In this document: positions 50,700-59,289 of the stretch, piece by piece
Numbering within the stretch: the first letter of the stretch is position 1
Layout: every line of letters starts with the position of its first letter
Source of the DNA: Caulobacter ginsengisoli
Lineage (GTDB): Bacteria > Pseudomonadota > Alphaproteobacteria > Caulobacterales > Caulobacteraceae
Direction of reading: 5' to 3'
Assembly: GCF_030814835.1 (NCBI RefSeq)
Contig: NZ_JAUSVS010000014.1
Span: 1 to 64,000 of the forward strand
DNA: 64,000 nt
Translations under genes and position numbers: made by a program
The notes under the pieces: model-generated
Seen by the model: the letters and a program-made list of their open reading frames with translations, nothing else
The model's database searches: none
Told to the model about the DNA's origin: nothing

Positions 50700-52364
50700 C
50701 TAGGCGGCCAATCTCAGCTTGGTGGACAGGGGCAGTCGCATGCGACAGCAGACACCCTCAGGGCTGAAGGTAAGGTGAACCTCGCCGTCGAATTCGCGGG
50801 CCAGGCCCTTCTCGATGAAGCGTGAGCCGAAGCCCCGGCGGCTGGGCGGCGCCACGGCCGGCCCGCCCATCTCGCGCCAGTCGATCTCCAGGGCGGGGGG
50901 ACTGCTGGCGCTGTCCACACGCCAGTCGACGGACACCTGCCCGGCCACGGCGGAGAAGGAGCCGTATTTCCCGGCATTGGTCGCCAGCTCATGGAAGGCC
51001 ATGGTCAGGGTGACGGCGGCGTTGGGACCCAGCCGCACCTCGGGGCCCGTCAGGCTGATGCGGTCCAGCTGGCCCTGGGCGACATAGGGTTCGAGCGTGC
51101 GGCTGATCACCCGGGTCAGCGACGCGCCCTCCCAGGCGACCTCGGTCAGCAGGTCGTGGGCCCGGGCCAGCGCCCCGATCCGCGCCAGGAAGGCGCTTTC
51201 GAAGGAGGTGCCAGCGCTCTTGGTCCGGCTGGTCTGCATCGCCACCGCCTGCACCGTGGCCAGGGTATTCTTCACCCGGTGGTTCAGCTCGTCGAGCAGG
51301 GCCCGCTGGCGGTCCTCGGCCATCTTCCGGCCGGTGATGTCCAGCGACACCCCGGCCAGCCGCACGGGCGTCCCGGCCTCGTCATAGACCGCCCGGCCGC
51401 GCACCAGAATCCACCGGATCTCGCCGGTCGGGGTGAGGGTTCGATGCTCGGCCTCCAGCTCGGAGGCCTCGGCGATGGCCTTGTTGATGGCCTGGGCCAG
51501 CGCGTCCCGGTCGTCTGGGTAGACGCGGGCGAACAGCTCATCGTAGCGATCGAGCGGATCGTCCGGGCCCAGGCCGAAATTGGCCCGGAAGAATTCGGAA
51601 GCGGCCAACTTCCGGGTTGTGAGGTCCAGCTCCCAGCTGCCCAGGCGGCCGGCCTGCAGCGCGAACTCCAGCTGCTGCTGCGACTGCCGCAGCGCGGCCT
51701 GGCCCCGCTCTGTCGCCAGGGTCAACTGGGCGGCCGCCTCCTGCTCCTGGCTGCGCCGCAGCGCCGCCTCGGCCTTGCCGCGCTCGTCCATCTCGATCCC
51801 CAGGGACCGGTGGGCCAAGGCCAGGGAGTTGTTCGAGACACCCAGTACGATCAGCAGCAGCGAGGCCATGATGATCAGCAGGGCGATACCGCCATAGCGG
51901 GCGATCCGCCGCACGAGCGGCTCGCGGACGGTCCGCAGATAGACCGAGCCCAGCACCTCGGACTTCTGGGCGACCGTGGCGGTCACCGTCAGGCGATCGC
52001 CGTTCCAGGCCGGAGGGCGGACCTGGTTGATGGCCGGCAGCCTGGAACCGCCCTTGGCAAAGCCCGCCACCAGGCGGCCCTGGAGGTCGTAGACGCCAAC
52101 CGCCTCGACATCGCGGTTGGCGCTCAGGGCCGAGACATACTCCCGCGCGGCCTCCCGGTCGTCGAAGGCCAGGGCCGCGGAAACGCTGCCGGACAGGATC
52201 TCGGCCTGGACGGTCAAGGCCCGCAGCTTCTGGCCGCTGGTCAGGTATTCGTTGTAGATCGCCATGGACAGCCCGGCGAGCAGCAGCCCGACAGCCATGG
52301 CGATCACCAGGCCTGGCCCCACCTTCCATCGCTTCCAGATCGCCAGTCGCTCCGACAACACCAT
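50700..52364 (-). CDS. HWE-family sensor histidine kinase
   Basis: A 554-residue kinase with two membrane helices (17-37 and 157-176) flanking a periplasmic CHASE8-like domain, a HAMP/coiled-coil stretch, a PAS domain (about 232-348) and an HWE kinase domain with the phospho-acceptor H362 in ELNHRVKNTLATVQAVA. The C-terminal ATP-binding domain ends the chain. It senses a periplasmic signal and phosphorylates the adjacent receiver. It is preceded by YfiR and the TonB-receptor gene, all co-oriented and nearly contiguous. Confidence 0.9.
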   Translation of the reverse strand: MVLSERLAIWKRWKVGPGLVIAMAVGLLLAGLSMAIYNEYLTSGQKLRALTVQAEILSGSVSAALAFDDREAAREYVSALSANRDVEAVGVYDLQGRLVAGFAKGGSRLPAINQVRPPAWNGDRLTVTATVAQKSEVLGSVYLRTVREPLVRRIARYGGIALLIIMASLLLIVLGVSNNSLALAHRSLGIEMDERGKAEAALRRSQEQEAAAQLTLATERGQAALRQSQQQLEFALQAGRLGSWELDLTTRKLAASEFFRANFGLGPDDPLDRYDELFARVYPDDRDALAQAINKAIAEASELEAEHRTLTPTGEIRWILVRGRAVYDEAGTPVRLAGVSLDITGRKMAEDRQRALLDELNHRVKNTLATVQAVAMQTSRTKSAGTSFESAFLARIGALARAHDLLTEVAWEGASLTRVISRTLEPYVAQGQLDRISLTGPEVRLGPNAAVTLTMAFHELATNAGKYGSFSAVAGQVSVDWRVDSASSPPALEIDWREMGGPAVAPPSRRGFGSRFIEKGLAREFDGEVHLTFSPEGVCCRMRLPLSTKLRLAA

Positions 52365-52366
52365 CT

Positions 52367-52939
52367 TCAGGCTCCGGGCTTGACCAGAACGGCCAGGCTT
52401 AGAAGCTTCGAACTGATGGTCACGCCGTTGGCGTTGGCCGCCGCGAGATCGACGCCGAACCGGACCCGGCCGTCCTTGACCAGGAATTGGATGATCGCGC
52501 CCTGGCCGTCGCCGCCCCGGTCGGACACAGTGAGGATCGGCGAACCTTTCAGGACGCGCAGCAGATTGCCCGACGACTTGGCCGCGCCGGCGCCCAGATA
52601 GAGGATGTGACAGCCTGTGGGCTTGTCGGCGGTGCGCAGCCGCCTGACCATGATCGGCCGCCCGTCCAGGCGCTGGCCCATGGCCGCCTGCTCCAGCACC
52701 CCGGCGAAAGCATCGTCGCCCAGGACGCAGATATGCAGCGGGCTGGTCGGCGAGGCGAAGGTCGATGCGGGCCATTCGATGAAGGGGGCGAACTTGTAGA
52801 GATAGGTCGCCTTCACCGCGGTCTCGTCGACGCCGGCCCACGCCCGCGCGGGCGCGCCGCCGGCCACCAGGCCGGCCAGGCCCAGGACCAGAGCGCGTCG
52901 ATCGAGTTGAGGCGGGAGGGCTATGGCTAGAACCTCCAC
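52367..52939 (-). CDS. YfiR family periplasmic protein
   Basis: A 190-residue DUF4154/YfiR protein. The core is VKATYLYKFAPFIEWPAS and PLHICVLGDDAF, with GRVRFGVDLAAANANGVTISSKLLSLA at the end. YfiR acts as a periplasmic regulator of membrane signalling proteins in other bacteria. Here it sits between a TonB receptor and an HWE kinase with periplasmic domain, so it may modulate that kinase. A GTG at 52939 is used as start; it lies within the last codons of the TonB gene. The exact start is uncertain. Confidence 0.78.
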   Translation of the reverse strand: MEVLAIALPPQLDRRALVLGLAGLVAGGAPARAWAGVDETAVKATYLYKFAPFIEWPASTFASPTSPLHICVLGDDAFAGVLEQAAMGQRLDGRPIMVRRLRTADKPTGCHILYLGAGAAKSSGNLLRVLKGSPILTVSDRGGDGQGAIIQFLVKDGRVRFGVDLAAANANGVTISSKLLSLAVLVKPGA

Positions 52940-54906
52940 CTGAGGTCGACCGAGACGCTGCGGGCGGACTCTATCCCGGTGGCGCCCAGCTGCACGTTGG
53001 CGCTGGCCGAGCCAAACTCCAGGTGACGATCGTTGAGCAGGTTGACGCCGGTCAGGGCGATCTCGACCGAGTCCGACACCGCCCAGCGCACCCGCGCGCC
53101 CAGTTCGGTATAGGCGGGGGAAACCGGGTCCGGCAGTTCGCCGATCCGGCGCACGTCCAGGTCCAGAGTTACCCCGGACCCCAGATCCATCATCGAGCGG
53201 ACGGACGCCTGATAGTCGGGGTCGTTGCCGGCGATATCGGTGGAAACCAGGTTCGCGGAGCCGGGCCGGTAGCGCAGATCCTTGTGAAGCCAGGTAAAGC
53301 CGCCGCTGAGCCGCCACCAGTCGGTCATCTGATAGGCGCCCCAGGCCTCGATCCCATAGGCCTCGCCCTCCATCCGGTTGGCGAACACGATCGGCAGGCC
53401 GCCGCCGGTCAGCTCGAAGCTGCGCAGGTCGTCATAGACGTTGTAGTAGGCCGACACCGAGACCGAGCTGCGGGCCGAGGGCTGGCCGCGATAACCCAGT
53501 TGATAGGCGACCAGGCTTTCGGACTGGAAATCGCGTCCGGTCAGGAAGACGGTGGCGCCGTGGACCTCGACGAAGTCCCGATCCAGACGCGAAGGCGAGC
53601 GGACCGCCCGCGAGACCCCGAGCCAGAGCAGCGTCGTATTGGTCGGCTTCCAGGCCAGGCGCAGGTTCGGCAGCGGCTCGAGGCCGACATAGGGCTCGTT
53701 CTCCAGCTTCAGTCCCAGCGTCAGTGTCAGGGTCGGGGTGAGCGTGATGGCGTCCTGGGCGAACAGGTTGGTCAGGGTCTGGCGGCTGCTCACCGGATCG
53801 AAGAACTGGGTTTTCGGCGGCGAGGGCGCGATGGGGAAGTCGTCCTCGGTCAGACGATAGCCGCCGCCCCAGACGATCTGATGCCGTCCGCCCAGGGAGA
53901 AGCTGTGCTGAACATCCAGGTCATAGGTGCGCAGGGTGTCACGGTAGCGCCCGGGAACCGACCGCTCGATCTGGTCGTAGTAGGCCTGGACCTGGAGCGT
54001 CCCGCCACTCGACAGGGTGCGGGTCCAGCGGGCCATCAGATTGCCGCCGGAGTTGGCGAGGTCGGCGAAGAGCGGGGCCGTCGCCTGCTCCTCGGAGCCC
54101 TTATAGACATCGCCCTGCAGCGTGATCAGATCGTCCGCGCCCGACCAGTCCAGGCGGAAGCCGGCCTGACGGCGGCTCCAGCCGTCGCGGGCGTCCTGGC
54201 CGGTAGCGGTCTCATTCCCGGTCTGGCGCATGCCGTCGGCGTAGATCCGGTAGGTGAGCCCGTCGCCCAGCGTCCCGCCATACTGCAGGCTGGCGAATTG
54301 CTCCCGGTCGCCCCCGCCTGCCCGCAGGCTCACGCCCTGGGTCTCCGACGAGCGGCGGGTGAGGATGTTGATCACCCCGTTGACGGCGTTGGCGCCCCAC
54401 AGGGTGGCCCCCGGCCCGCTGATCACCTCGATCCGGTCGATGTCCTCGGGCAGGACGTCCTGGCTGTCCCAGAACACGCCATGGGAAAACGGCGTGTAGA
54501 CGCTGCGACCGTCGATCAGCACCAGCAGCTTGTCGGCGGCGCTGCCATTGAACCCGCGCGCCGAGACGGCGTAGCTCGTCGCGGTGATCCGCGCCACCTG
54601 CAGGTTGGGGGCCAGCCGCAGGATCTCCGGAAGGGTCGTGGCCCCGGACCGGAGGATGTCGTCGCGGGTGATGACATAGATGGCGGCCGGCGCATTGCTC
54701 AGCGGCTGGGCGGTCTTCGACACCGACGAGACATCGACATTGGCCAGGTCCTCGATCGAAAGTTGGCGAAGATCGGCCAGGGTCTCGGGCGCGGACACCA
54801 TCTCGGCAACCGCCGGCGTCGCGTGGATCGATAGGGCGAGGGCAATGACGAGCGGGACGGAGGAGCAACCTCGCGCTACGACGGCTCCCAGATCCGGTCG
54901 CCCCAT
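52927..54906 (-). CDS. TonB-dependent outer-membrane receptor
   Basis: A 659-residue protein with a signal peptide (PLVIALALSIHATPAVA), a plug domain (APAAIYVITRDDILRSGATTLPEILRLAPN and LVLIDGRSVYTP) and an outer-membrane beta-barrel ending in aromatic WRF. Family members import siderophores, vitamins or carbohydrates using TonB energy. No typical transporter gene is nearby. Instead it leads an operon with YfiR, HWE kinase and receiver, suggesting a receptor that both binds a ligand and signals, an inference. Confidence 0.9.
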   Translation of the reverse strand: MGRPDLGAVVARGCSSVPLVIALALSIHATPAVAEMVSAPETLADLRQLSIEDLANVDVSSVSKTAQPLSNAPAAIYVITRDDILRSGATTLPEILRLAPNLQVARITATSYAVSARGFNGSAADKLLVLIDGRSVYTPFSHGVFWDSQDVLPEDIDRIEVISGPGATLWGANAVNGVINILTRRSSETQGVSLRAGGGDREQFASLQYGGTLGDGLTYRIYADGMRQTGNETATGQDARDGWSRRQAGFRLDWSGADDLITLQGDVYKGSEEQATAPLFADLANSGGNLMARWTRTLSSGGTLQVQAYYDQIERSVPGRYRDTLRTYDLDVQHSFSLGGRHQIVWGGGYRLTEDDFPIAPSPPKTQFFDPVSSRQTLTNLFAQDAITLTPTLTLTLGLKLENEPYVGLEPLPNLRLAWKPTNTTLLWLGVSRAVRSPSRLDRDFVEVHGATVFLTGRDFQSESLVAYQLGYRGQPSARSSVSVSAYYNVYDDLRSFELTGGGLPIVFANRMEGEAYGIEAWGAYQMTDWWRLSGGFTWLHKDLRYRPGSANLVSTDIAGNDPDYQASVRSMMDLGSGVTLDLDVRRIGELPDPVSPAYTELGARVRWAVSDSVEIALTGVNLLNDRHLEFGSASANVQLGATGIESARSVSVDLRWRF

Positions 54907-55030
54907 GTGTCCAACCCCGTATACAGCCAGCTCGCCAGATTAGCTTCGCCGCGGATCGCTTCGTCAAACAGCCATATCAAGACGTCGCCGCAAGCTTACT
55001 ATCAGACTTGGCGTTCGATTGAGTAAACGC

Positions 55031-55051
55031 GTGTTAACTATTGACCAACAC
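55031..55051. promoter_or_regulatory. Inverted repeat in the TonB-receptor upstream region
   Basis: GTGTT and AACAC separated by 11 bases, 125 bases before the TonB-receptor start. The surrounding 292-base gap (54907-55198) is AT-richer and holds no convincing gene. Confidence 0.3.
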
Positions 55052-55198
55052 TTCGTGATGAACCGTCTCGGCTGGCGGAGAACGCCGAGAATCGCGGCGC
55101 GCAAACTCATCGACATTGCTGATTCCATCACCGGACGACACGCCAGGGTATATGTCTCGAAAGTTGCCCGCACAAGAGGCGGCCGTCATGGTAGGCGA

Positions 55199-56350
55199 CT
55201 AGATTTCGACGGTGTCTCGCGGCGCCTTGGCGGCCCGGACCAGGCCCGTGCCGTCCAGGGTCGCGCCATCGAACCTGGCCGGGCCGCTGTTCCCCAGCGT
55301 CGACAGATCGGTGGCCTGGAAGATGGCGTGCGAGAGGTTGGCGCCGCGAAACGACGCGCCCCGCAGATCGGCCCGGCTGAAGTCGGCGCCGCGCAGGTCG
55401 GCGCCGTCGAACACCGCCCCTTGCAGCTGGGCGTCCATGAAGCTGACCCCGACCGCGACGCTGTAGCGGGCGGTCAGGCCGGCCAGCAGGCGGGCGGCGA
55501 ATTGGGTGGCGGCCGGGCGCAGGTCCAGGCCGTCCAGCATGGCCGGGTGGCCCTCGCCGCCGTGGGTGGAGACCCAGCGATCGGCCTGGTCGAGTTCGTG
55601 GCGGATATCGTCCAGTCGCGCCTTGGCCTCCGGCGTGGGGTCGAGCAGGCAGCCGGACAGCGCCTCGGGCGGCAGGCCCAGCGAGGCGACATCGACCCCG
55701 GTCAGTATGGCGTTCTGAAACCGCGCGCCGGCCAGCCGGGCGCCCATCAGGTCGGCGCCGTCGAGATTGGCGCCGTCGAAGCGGGCGTTCTTGAAGTTGG
55801 CGTTGCGCAGCCGGGCGCCGCGCAGCGAGGCGTTGGCGAAATCGACTCCGAAAGCGGCCGCGTCCGAGAGATCGGCGCCGTTCAGCCGCGCGCCGACCAG
55901 GCTGGCCATAACCTTGTCGGCGAGGGCGCCGATCAGGGTCAGGCCCTTCTCGTCGTCCGCCGCGCACAGCACCGCGGCCCGCATGTCGGCCCCGTCCAGA
56001 TTGGCCGCTTCCAGCTTGGCGCCGGTGAAGGCCGCGCCGCGCAGATCGGCCCGCACCAGCCTGGCCTCGCTGAAATTGCAACGCGAGAGGTTGGCGCAGT
56101 AGAGCGAGGCGCGGGTCATGTCGGCGCCCACGAAGCTGCCGCCCGACAGGTCCGAGCCGGTGAAATCGATATCCGTCAGCAGCCGGCGGTCGCACCGCAC
56201 ATCCGGCAGATCGACATAGCGCGGCAGGGCGCGGGCCCCGCCCTTGCCCAGGGCGAAGGCCTCATGGGCGCGCAGCATCGCCTGGAACCGGGTGGGGTCC
56301 ATCCGCACATTGCGGGCTTCGACGCGGGTTTTCAGGCTGCGAACCGACAT
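55199..56350 (-). CDS. Pentapeptide-repeat protein
   Basis: A 383-residue protein made largely of A(D/N)LXX-type pentapeptide repeats: first block about residues 70-130, a middle set about 160-230, and a C-terminal set (DGADLRGADFSRADLRGASF). They form a right-handed quadrilateral beta helix. Linkers between the blocks are helical. Some family members mimic DNA and protect gyrase, but there is no evidence of that here. The role is unknown. Confidence 0.9.
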   Translation of the reverse strand: MSVRSLKTRVEARNVRMDPTRFQAMLRAHEAFALGKGGARALPRYVDLPDVRCDRRLLTDIDFTGSDLSGGSFVGADMTRASLYCANLSRCNFSEARLVRADLRGAAFTGAKLEAANLDGADMRAAVLCAADDEKGLTLIGALADKVMASLVGARLNGADLSDAAAFGVDFANASLRGARLRNANFKNARFDGANLDGADLMGARLAGARFQNAILTGVDVASLGLPPEALSGCLLDPTPEAKARLDDIRHELDQADRWVSTHGGEGHPAMLDGLDLRPAATQFAARLLAGLTARYSVAVGVSFMDAQLQGAVFDGADLRGADFSRADLRGASFRGANLSHAIFQATDLSTLGNSGPARFDGATLDGTGLVRAAKAPRDTVEI

Positions 56351-56467
56351 TCCGTATCTATGGCGGCAATTGTTGAAAGAAGACTGAGCAACAGCAGGCA
56401 TAGATCGACTTTGATCGGCGTCCGAAAACGGCCAGCCCGGCGTTTTCCGATGCGCTAGGGTCGATGC

Positions 56468-56968
56468 ATGAAGGCCATTCCCCTGTTGCGCGAGCGGTTC
56501 GCCACCCCGGTCGGCGAGTTCCTGCTGATCACCGACGAGGCCGGCGCCCTGCGCGCAGCCAACTGGTCGGACCGCGAATACCGCATGGCGCCGGCGCTGA
56601 AGGGCGCGACCCTCGACGACCGGTCCTCGCCCTCCCCCGGCCGGCTGGCTCTTGAGGCCTATTTCGCTGGCGACCTTACCGCCATCGACAGCCTGGCCGT
56701 GGACACTGGCGGCACGCCGTTCCAGCAAGAGGTCTGGACGAGACTGCGAACCATCCCGGTCGGGGCGACCTTCACCTACCGGCGCCTGGCCCAGAGCATC
56801 GGCCGGCCCAGCGCCATCCGCGCCGCGGGCCTGGCCAATGCGACCAACCCGGTCAGCGTGGTGGTGCCCTGCCACCGGGTGATCGGCTCGGACGGCTCGC
56901 TGACCGGCTATGGCGGCGGGCTCGAGCGCAAGGCCTGGCTGCTGAATCACGAGGGCGTCGGGGTTTGA
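56468..56968 (+). CDS. ogt: Methylated-DNA--protein-cysteine methyltransferase
   Basis: A 166-residue alkyltransferase with active-site PCHRV (C135) in SVVVPCHRVIGSDGSLTGYGGG and FQQEVWTRLRTIPVGATFTYRRLAQSIGRPSAIRAAG. It repairs O6-alkylguanine. The sequence differs clearly from the one at 47232, so the two are not recent duplicates. Confidence 0.95.
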   Translation: MKAIPLLRERFATPVGEFLLITDEAGALRAANWSDREYRMAPALKGATLDDRSSPSPGRLALEAYFAGDLTAIDSLAVDTGGTPFQQEVWTRLRTIPVGATFTYRRLAQSIGRPSAIRAAGLANATNPVSVVVPCHRVIGSDGSLTGYGGGLERKAWLLNHEGVGV

Positions 56969-57028
56969 CGCAGATCAAGGCTGGGCCGCCCTGACGGGCC
57001 AGGATGGCGGTGTTTCTGGAGACCCGCC

Positions 57029-57133
57029 ATGCCGCTGCCCACCCTCTACCTCTACGGTGTCATCGGCGCGTTCAGCGTCTTTGCCCTGACACTGTTCGTC
57101 GTCTCGCTGCTGACCACCACCACCAAGCGCTGA
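57029..57133 (+). CDS. 34-residue single-helix membrane peptide
   Basis: A 35-codon frame with GGAGA before the ATG. It encodes a short N-terminus, one strongly hydrophobic helix (YGVIGAFSVFALTLFVVSLL) and a TTTTKR tail, the layout of a small inner-membrane peptide. No family is recognised. Its downstream position relative to a methyltransferase gene and before the diiron protein gives no clear function. Confidence 0.55.
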   Translation: MPLPTLYLYGVIGAFSVFALTLFVVSLLTTTTKR

Positions 57134-57225
57134 GCTTTCGACGCGCCGCCCCGACGGCGCGTTTTCGCTCGCACAAAAAATGACGCCGGCGTCAACTTCG
57201 CGGCCGGCCAACCCGGAGAACGCCT

Positions 57226-58335
57226 ATGCTCAACGTCAAGCTGGTTACCGAACCGCCGCAGGAAATCCGCGAGTTCGACAACGAACTCACCCACAGGCTC
57301 AGCCCCGACGATGTCGAGGTGGTGCGGGAGATCTTCAACACCCCGCTGACCGGCAGCTACAACTGGGATTACCAGGACGCCAACGCCAAGATCCGCAAGC
57401 TCTATGAGCTGGGCAAGAAGTTCAACTGGGACGCCCAGCTGGACGTCGACTGGGACGTCCCCTTCCCCCATACCGAGGCCCCCAACGACGCCCGGCTCAA
57501 CGCCTTCGCCGGCCACCCGAAATACGAAGCCCTGACCGATCAGCAGAAGCTGGACTTCGCCTGGCGCAGCCACGCCCAGACCCTGTCGCAGTTCCTGCAC
57601 GGCGAGCAGGGCGCCATGCTGGTGGCCAGCCAGCTGGTCTCCTGCGCCCCGACCTATGACGCCAAGCTCTATGCGTCCTCGCAGACCTTCGACGAGGCGC
57701 GGCATGTCGAGGTGTTCCACAAATACCTGACCGAGCGCTGCAAGCTGATCTATCCGATCAACCCCAACCTCAAGCTGCTGCTGGACAAGGTGCTGACCGA
57801 TCCGCGCTGGGATCTGAAGTTCATCGGCATGCAGATCCTGATCGAAGGCCTGGCCCTGGCCGCCTTCCAGTCGATGCACCAGACCACCCGCGACCCGCTG
57901 CTGCGCCAGGTCGTCGAGCTGGTGATGCGCGACGAGGGCCGGCATGTGGCCTTCGGGGTCAACTATCTGGAAAACTGGATCCGCGCCCTGCCCGAGAACG
58001 AGATCGAGGAGCGGGCTCAGTTCGCCTACGAGGCCTGCGTGATCATGCGCGAGCGGCTGTTCAGCACGGAGGTGGCCATGGAATTCGGCTTCACCCGCGA
58101 CGAGGCCCGCGAGATCAACCACAACGCCCAGAGCGGCCAGGCCTTCCGCGACTTCCTGTTCGAACGGATGATTCCCAACCTCAAGCGCATCGGGCTGCTC
58201 ACGGAGAGCGTGCGGCCCAAATTCGAGGCCCTGGGGGTGCTGAAGTTCGAGGACGCCGTCCATGACGGCCTGATCGACTGGGCGACCCTGGAGAAGCCGC
58301 TGCCCACCAAGAGCCAGCTCATGGCCGCCGAGTAG
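57226..58335 (+). CDS. Ferritin-like diiron protein, R2/AurF-like
   Basis: A 369-residue helical protein with likely diiron ligands: E127 in HGEQ, E157 and H160 in FDEARH, E207 in ILIEGLAL, and E237 and H240 in RDEGRH. This E...ExxH...E...ExxH pattern is that of R2-like diiron oxygenases or oxidases. A rubredoxin gene lies downstream, consistent with electron supply. The substrate is unknown. A terminator lies between the two genes, so they may be independent units despite proximity. Confidence 0.84.
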   Translation: MLNVKLVTEPPQEIREFDNELTHRLSPDDVEVVREIFNTPLTGSYNWDYQDANAKIRKLYELGKKFNWDAQLDVDWDVPFPHTEAPNDARLNAFAGHPKYEALTDQQKLDFAWRSHAQTLSQFLHGEQGAMLVASQLVSCAPTYDAKLYASSQTFDEARHVEVFHKYLTERCKLIYPINPNLKLLLDKVLTDPRWDLKFIGMQILIEGLALAAFQSMHQTTRDPLLRQVVELVMRDEGRHVAFGVNYLENWIRALPENEIEERAQFAYEACVIMRERLFSTEVAMEFGFTRDEAREINHNAQSGQAFRDFLFERMIPNLKRIGLLTESVRPKFEALGVLKFEDAVHDGLIDWATLEKPLPTKSQLMAAE

Positions 58336-58358
58336 CCGCCTCCAGATCGCGCGGGAGA

Positions 58359-58389
58359 AGCCCCGGAGCCCGACACTCCGGGGCTTTTT
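58359..58389 (+). terminator. Rho-independent terminator after the diiron gene
   Basis: AGCCCCGGAG pairs with CTCCGGGGCT (10 bases) around a seven-base loop. A run of five T follows, 24 bases after the stop codon at 58335. Confidence 0.92.
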
Positions 58390-58445
58390 CTTGCCTGCGA
58401 CGCCACCGCGGCGTCTGATCGCCGTCCCAGCCCGCGAGACCGATC

Positions 58446-58631
58446 ATGGACGAGCTTCCCTACAAGACCTGGCAGTGCCGCACCTGCGGCTACATCTACG
58501 ACGAGGCCGTCGGCGCGTCCGACGAAGGCCTGGCCCCCGGCACGCGCTGGGCGGACGTGCCGGCCAGCTGGGTGTGCCCCGACTGCGGGACGCCCAAGAG
58601 CGACTTCGACATGGGCGAACTGGAGTTCTGA
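58446..58631 (+). CDS. Rubredoxin
   Basis: A 61-residue rubredoxin. The iron cysteines are C11, C14, C44 and C47 in CRTCGYIYDEA and WVCPDCGTPKSDF. It is a one-electron carrier. The proximity to the diiron protein suggests that it reduces that enzyme, as in rubredoxin-dependent hydroxylases, although the upstream terminator argues for separate transcription. Confidence 0.95.
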   Translation: MDELPYKTWQCRTCGYIYDEAVGASDEGLAPGTRWADVPASWVCPDCGTPKSDFDMGELEF

Positions 58632-58633
58632 GC

Positions 58634-59020
58634 ATGGCCTTCGCCAAGGTTCATATCGGCCTGACCAACTGGGCGGCCGACATCGTCACCGGTCGCCACA
58701 GCCTGATTTCGGACGAGCCGGCGGCCCTGGGCGGCGAGGACGCCGGGCCCTCGCCCTTCCAGCTGTTGCTGGCCTCGCTCGGCTCCTGCACCGCCATCAC
58801 CCTGCGGATGTACGCCGAGCGCAAGGGCTGGCCGCTGGAGGCGGTGGATATCGATCTACACTATCGGGCCGAGGGCGAGGCGCGCTCGATCACCCGCGCC
58901 CTGACCCTGCAGGGCGATCTCGACGAGGCCCAGCGCGCGCGGCTGGCCGACATCGCCGAACGCACGCCGGTCACCCTGGCCCTCAAGGGCGGGGTTGCGA
59001 TCACCACCACCCTCGCCTGA
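58634..59020 (+). CDS. OsmC/Ohr family protein
   Basis: A 128-residue OsmC-like protein. The conserved Cys is in LASLGSCTAITLRMYAERKGWPL. An Ohr-like second Cys was not seen, so it is a one-Cys variant. Family members reduce organic peroxides with thiols; this variant may have lost or altered that function. It begins two bases after the rubredoxin stop. Confidence 0.87.
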   Translation: MAFAKVHIGLTNWAADIVTGRHSLISDEPAALGGEDAGPSPFQLLLASLGSCTAITLRMYAERKGWPLEAVDIDLHYRAEGEARSITRALTLQGDLDEAQRARLADIAERTPVTLALKGGVAITTTLA

Positions 59021-59087
59021 AACTCCGCCTCCGTAGGGGGCGGACGGCCCGCCCGAGGCGCGCAGCGAGCGCGCCCGTGGCCGGCCA

Positions 59088-59196
59088 GGTGGGGGTGTTT
59101 GGGCGAGGGCTGGGACTATCCGGATTCGCCGGGGCGGATTGCAAGGCGCCCGAGAGCTATCGGCGAAAGCCACGCCCCTGCCCGAAGACCCCCACC
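59088..59196. repeat. Long inverted repeat in the OsmC-ArsR gap
   Basis: The 22-base segment at 59088-59109 matches the reverse complement of 59175-59196 at 18 of 22 positions, with a 65-base gap. The stem may form a cruciform or be part of a miniature repeat. No gene was seen in 59021-59281. Confidence 0.5.
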
Positions 59197-59273
59197 GGAC
59201 CGCGCTCTGGCGCGGTCGTCCTCCCCCTACGGGTGAGGAGTTCTTCTTGCTATGGCGCCGCGCGCGTGCTTAT

Positions 59274-59289
59274 GTAACAAGATGGTTAC
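59274..59289. promoter_or_regulatory. Inverted repeat overlapping the ArsR start codon
   Basis: GTAAC-AAGATG-GTTAC is a perfect 5-base inverted repeat. The ATG start of the ArsR gene at 59282 lies in its spacer. It is probably an autoregulatory operator. Confidence 0.65.

Noticed and set aside
54964..55173. 69-codon minus-strand frame in the TonB-receptor upstream gap
   Set aside because: No ribosome binding site, no recognisable domain, and the region is probably a promoter.
55019..56458. Plus-strand frame antisense to the pentapeptide-repeat gene
   Set aside because: Its Gly/Ala/Val repeats mirror the pentapeptide repeats on the other strand.
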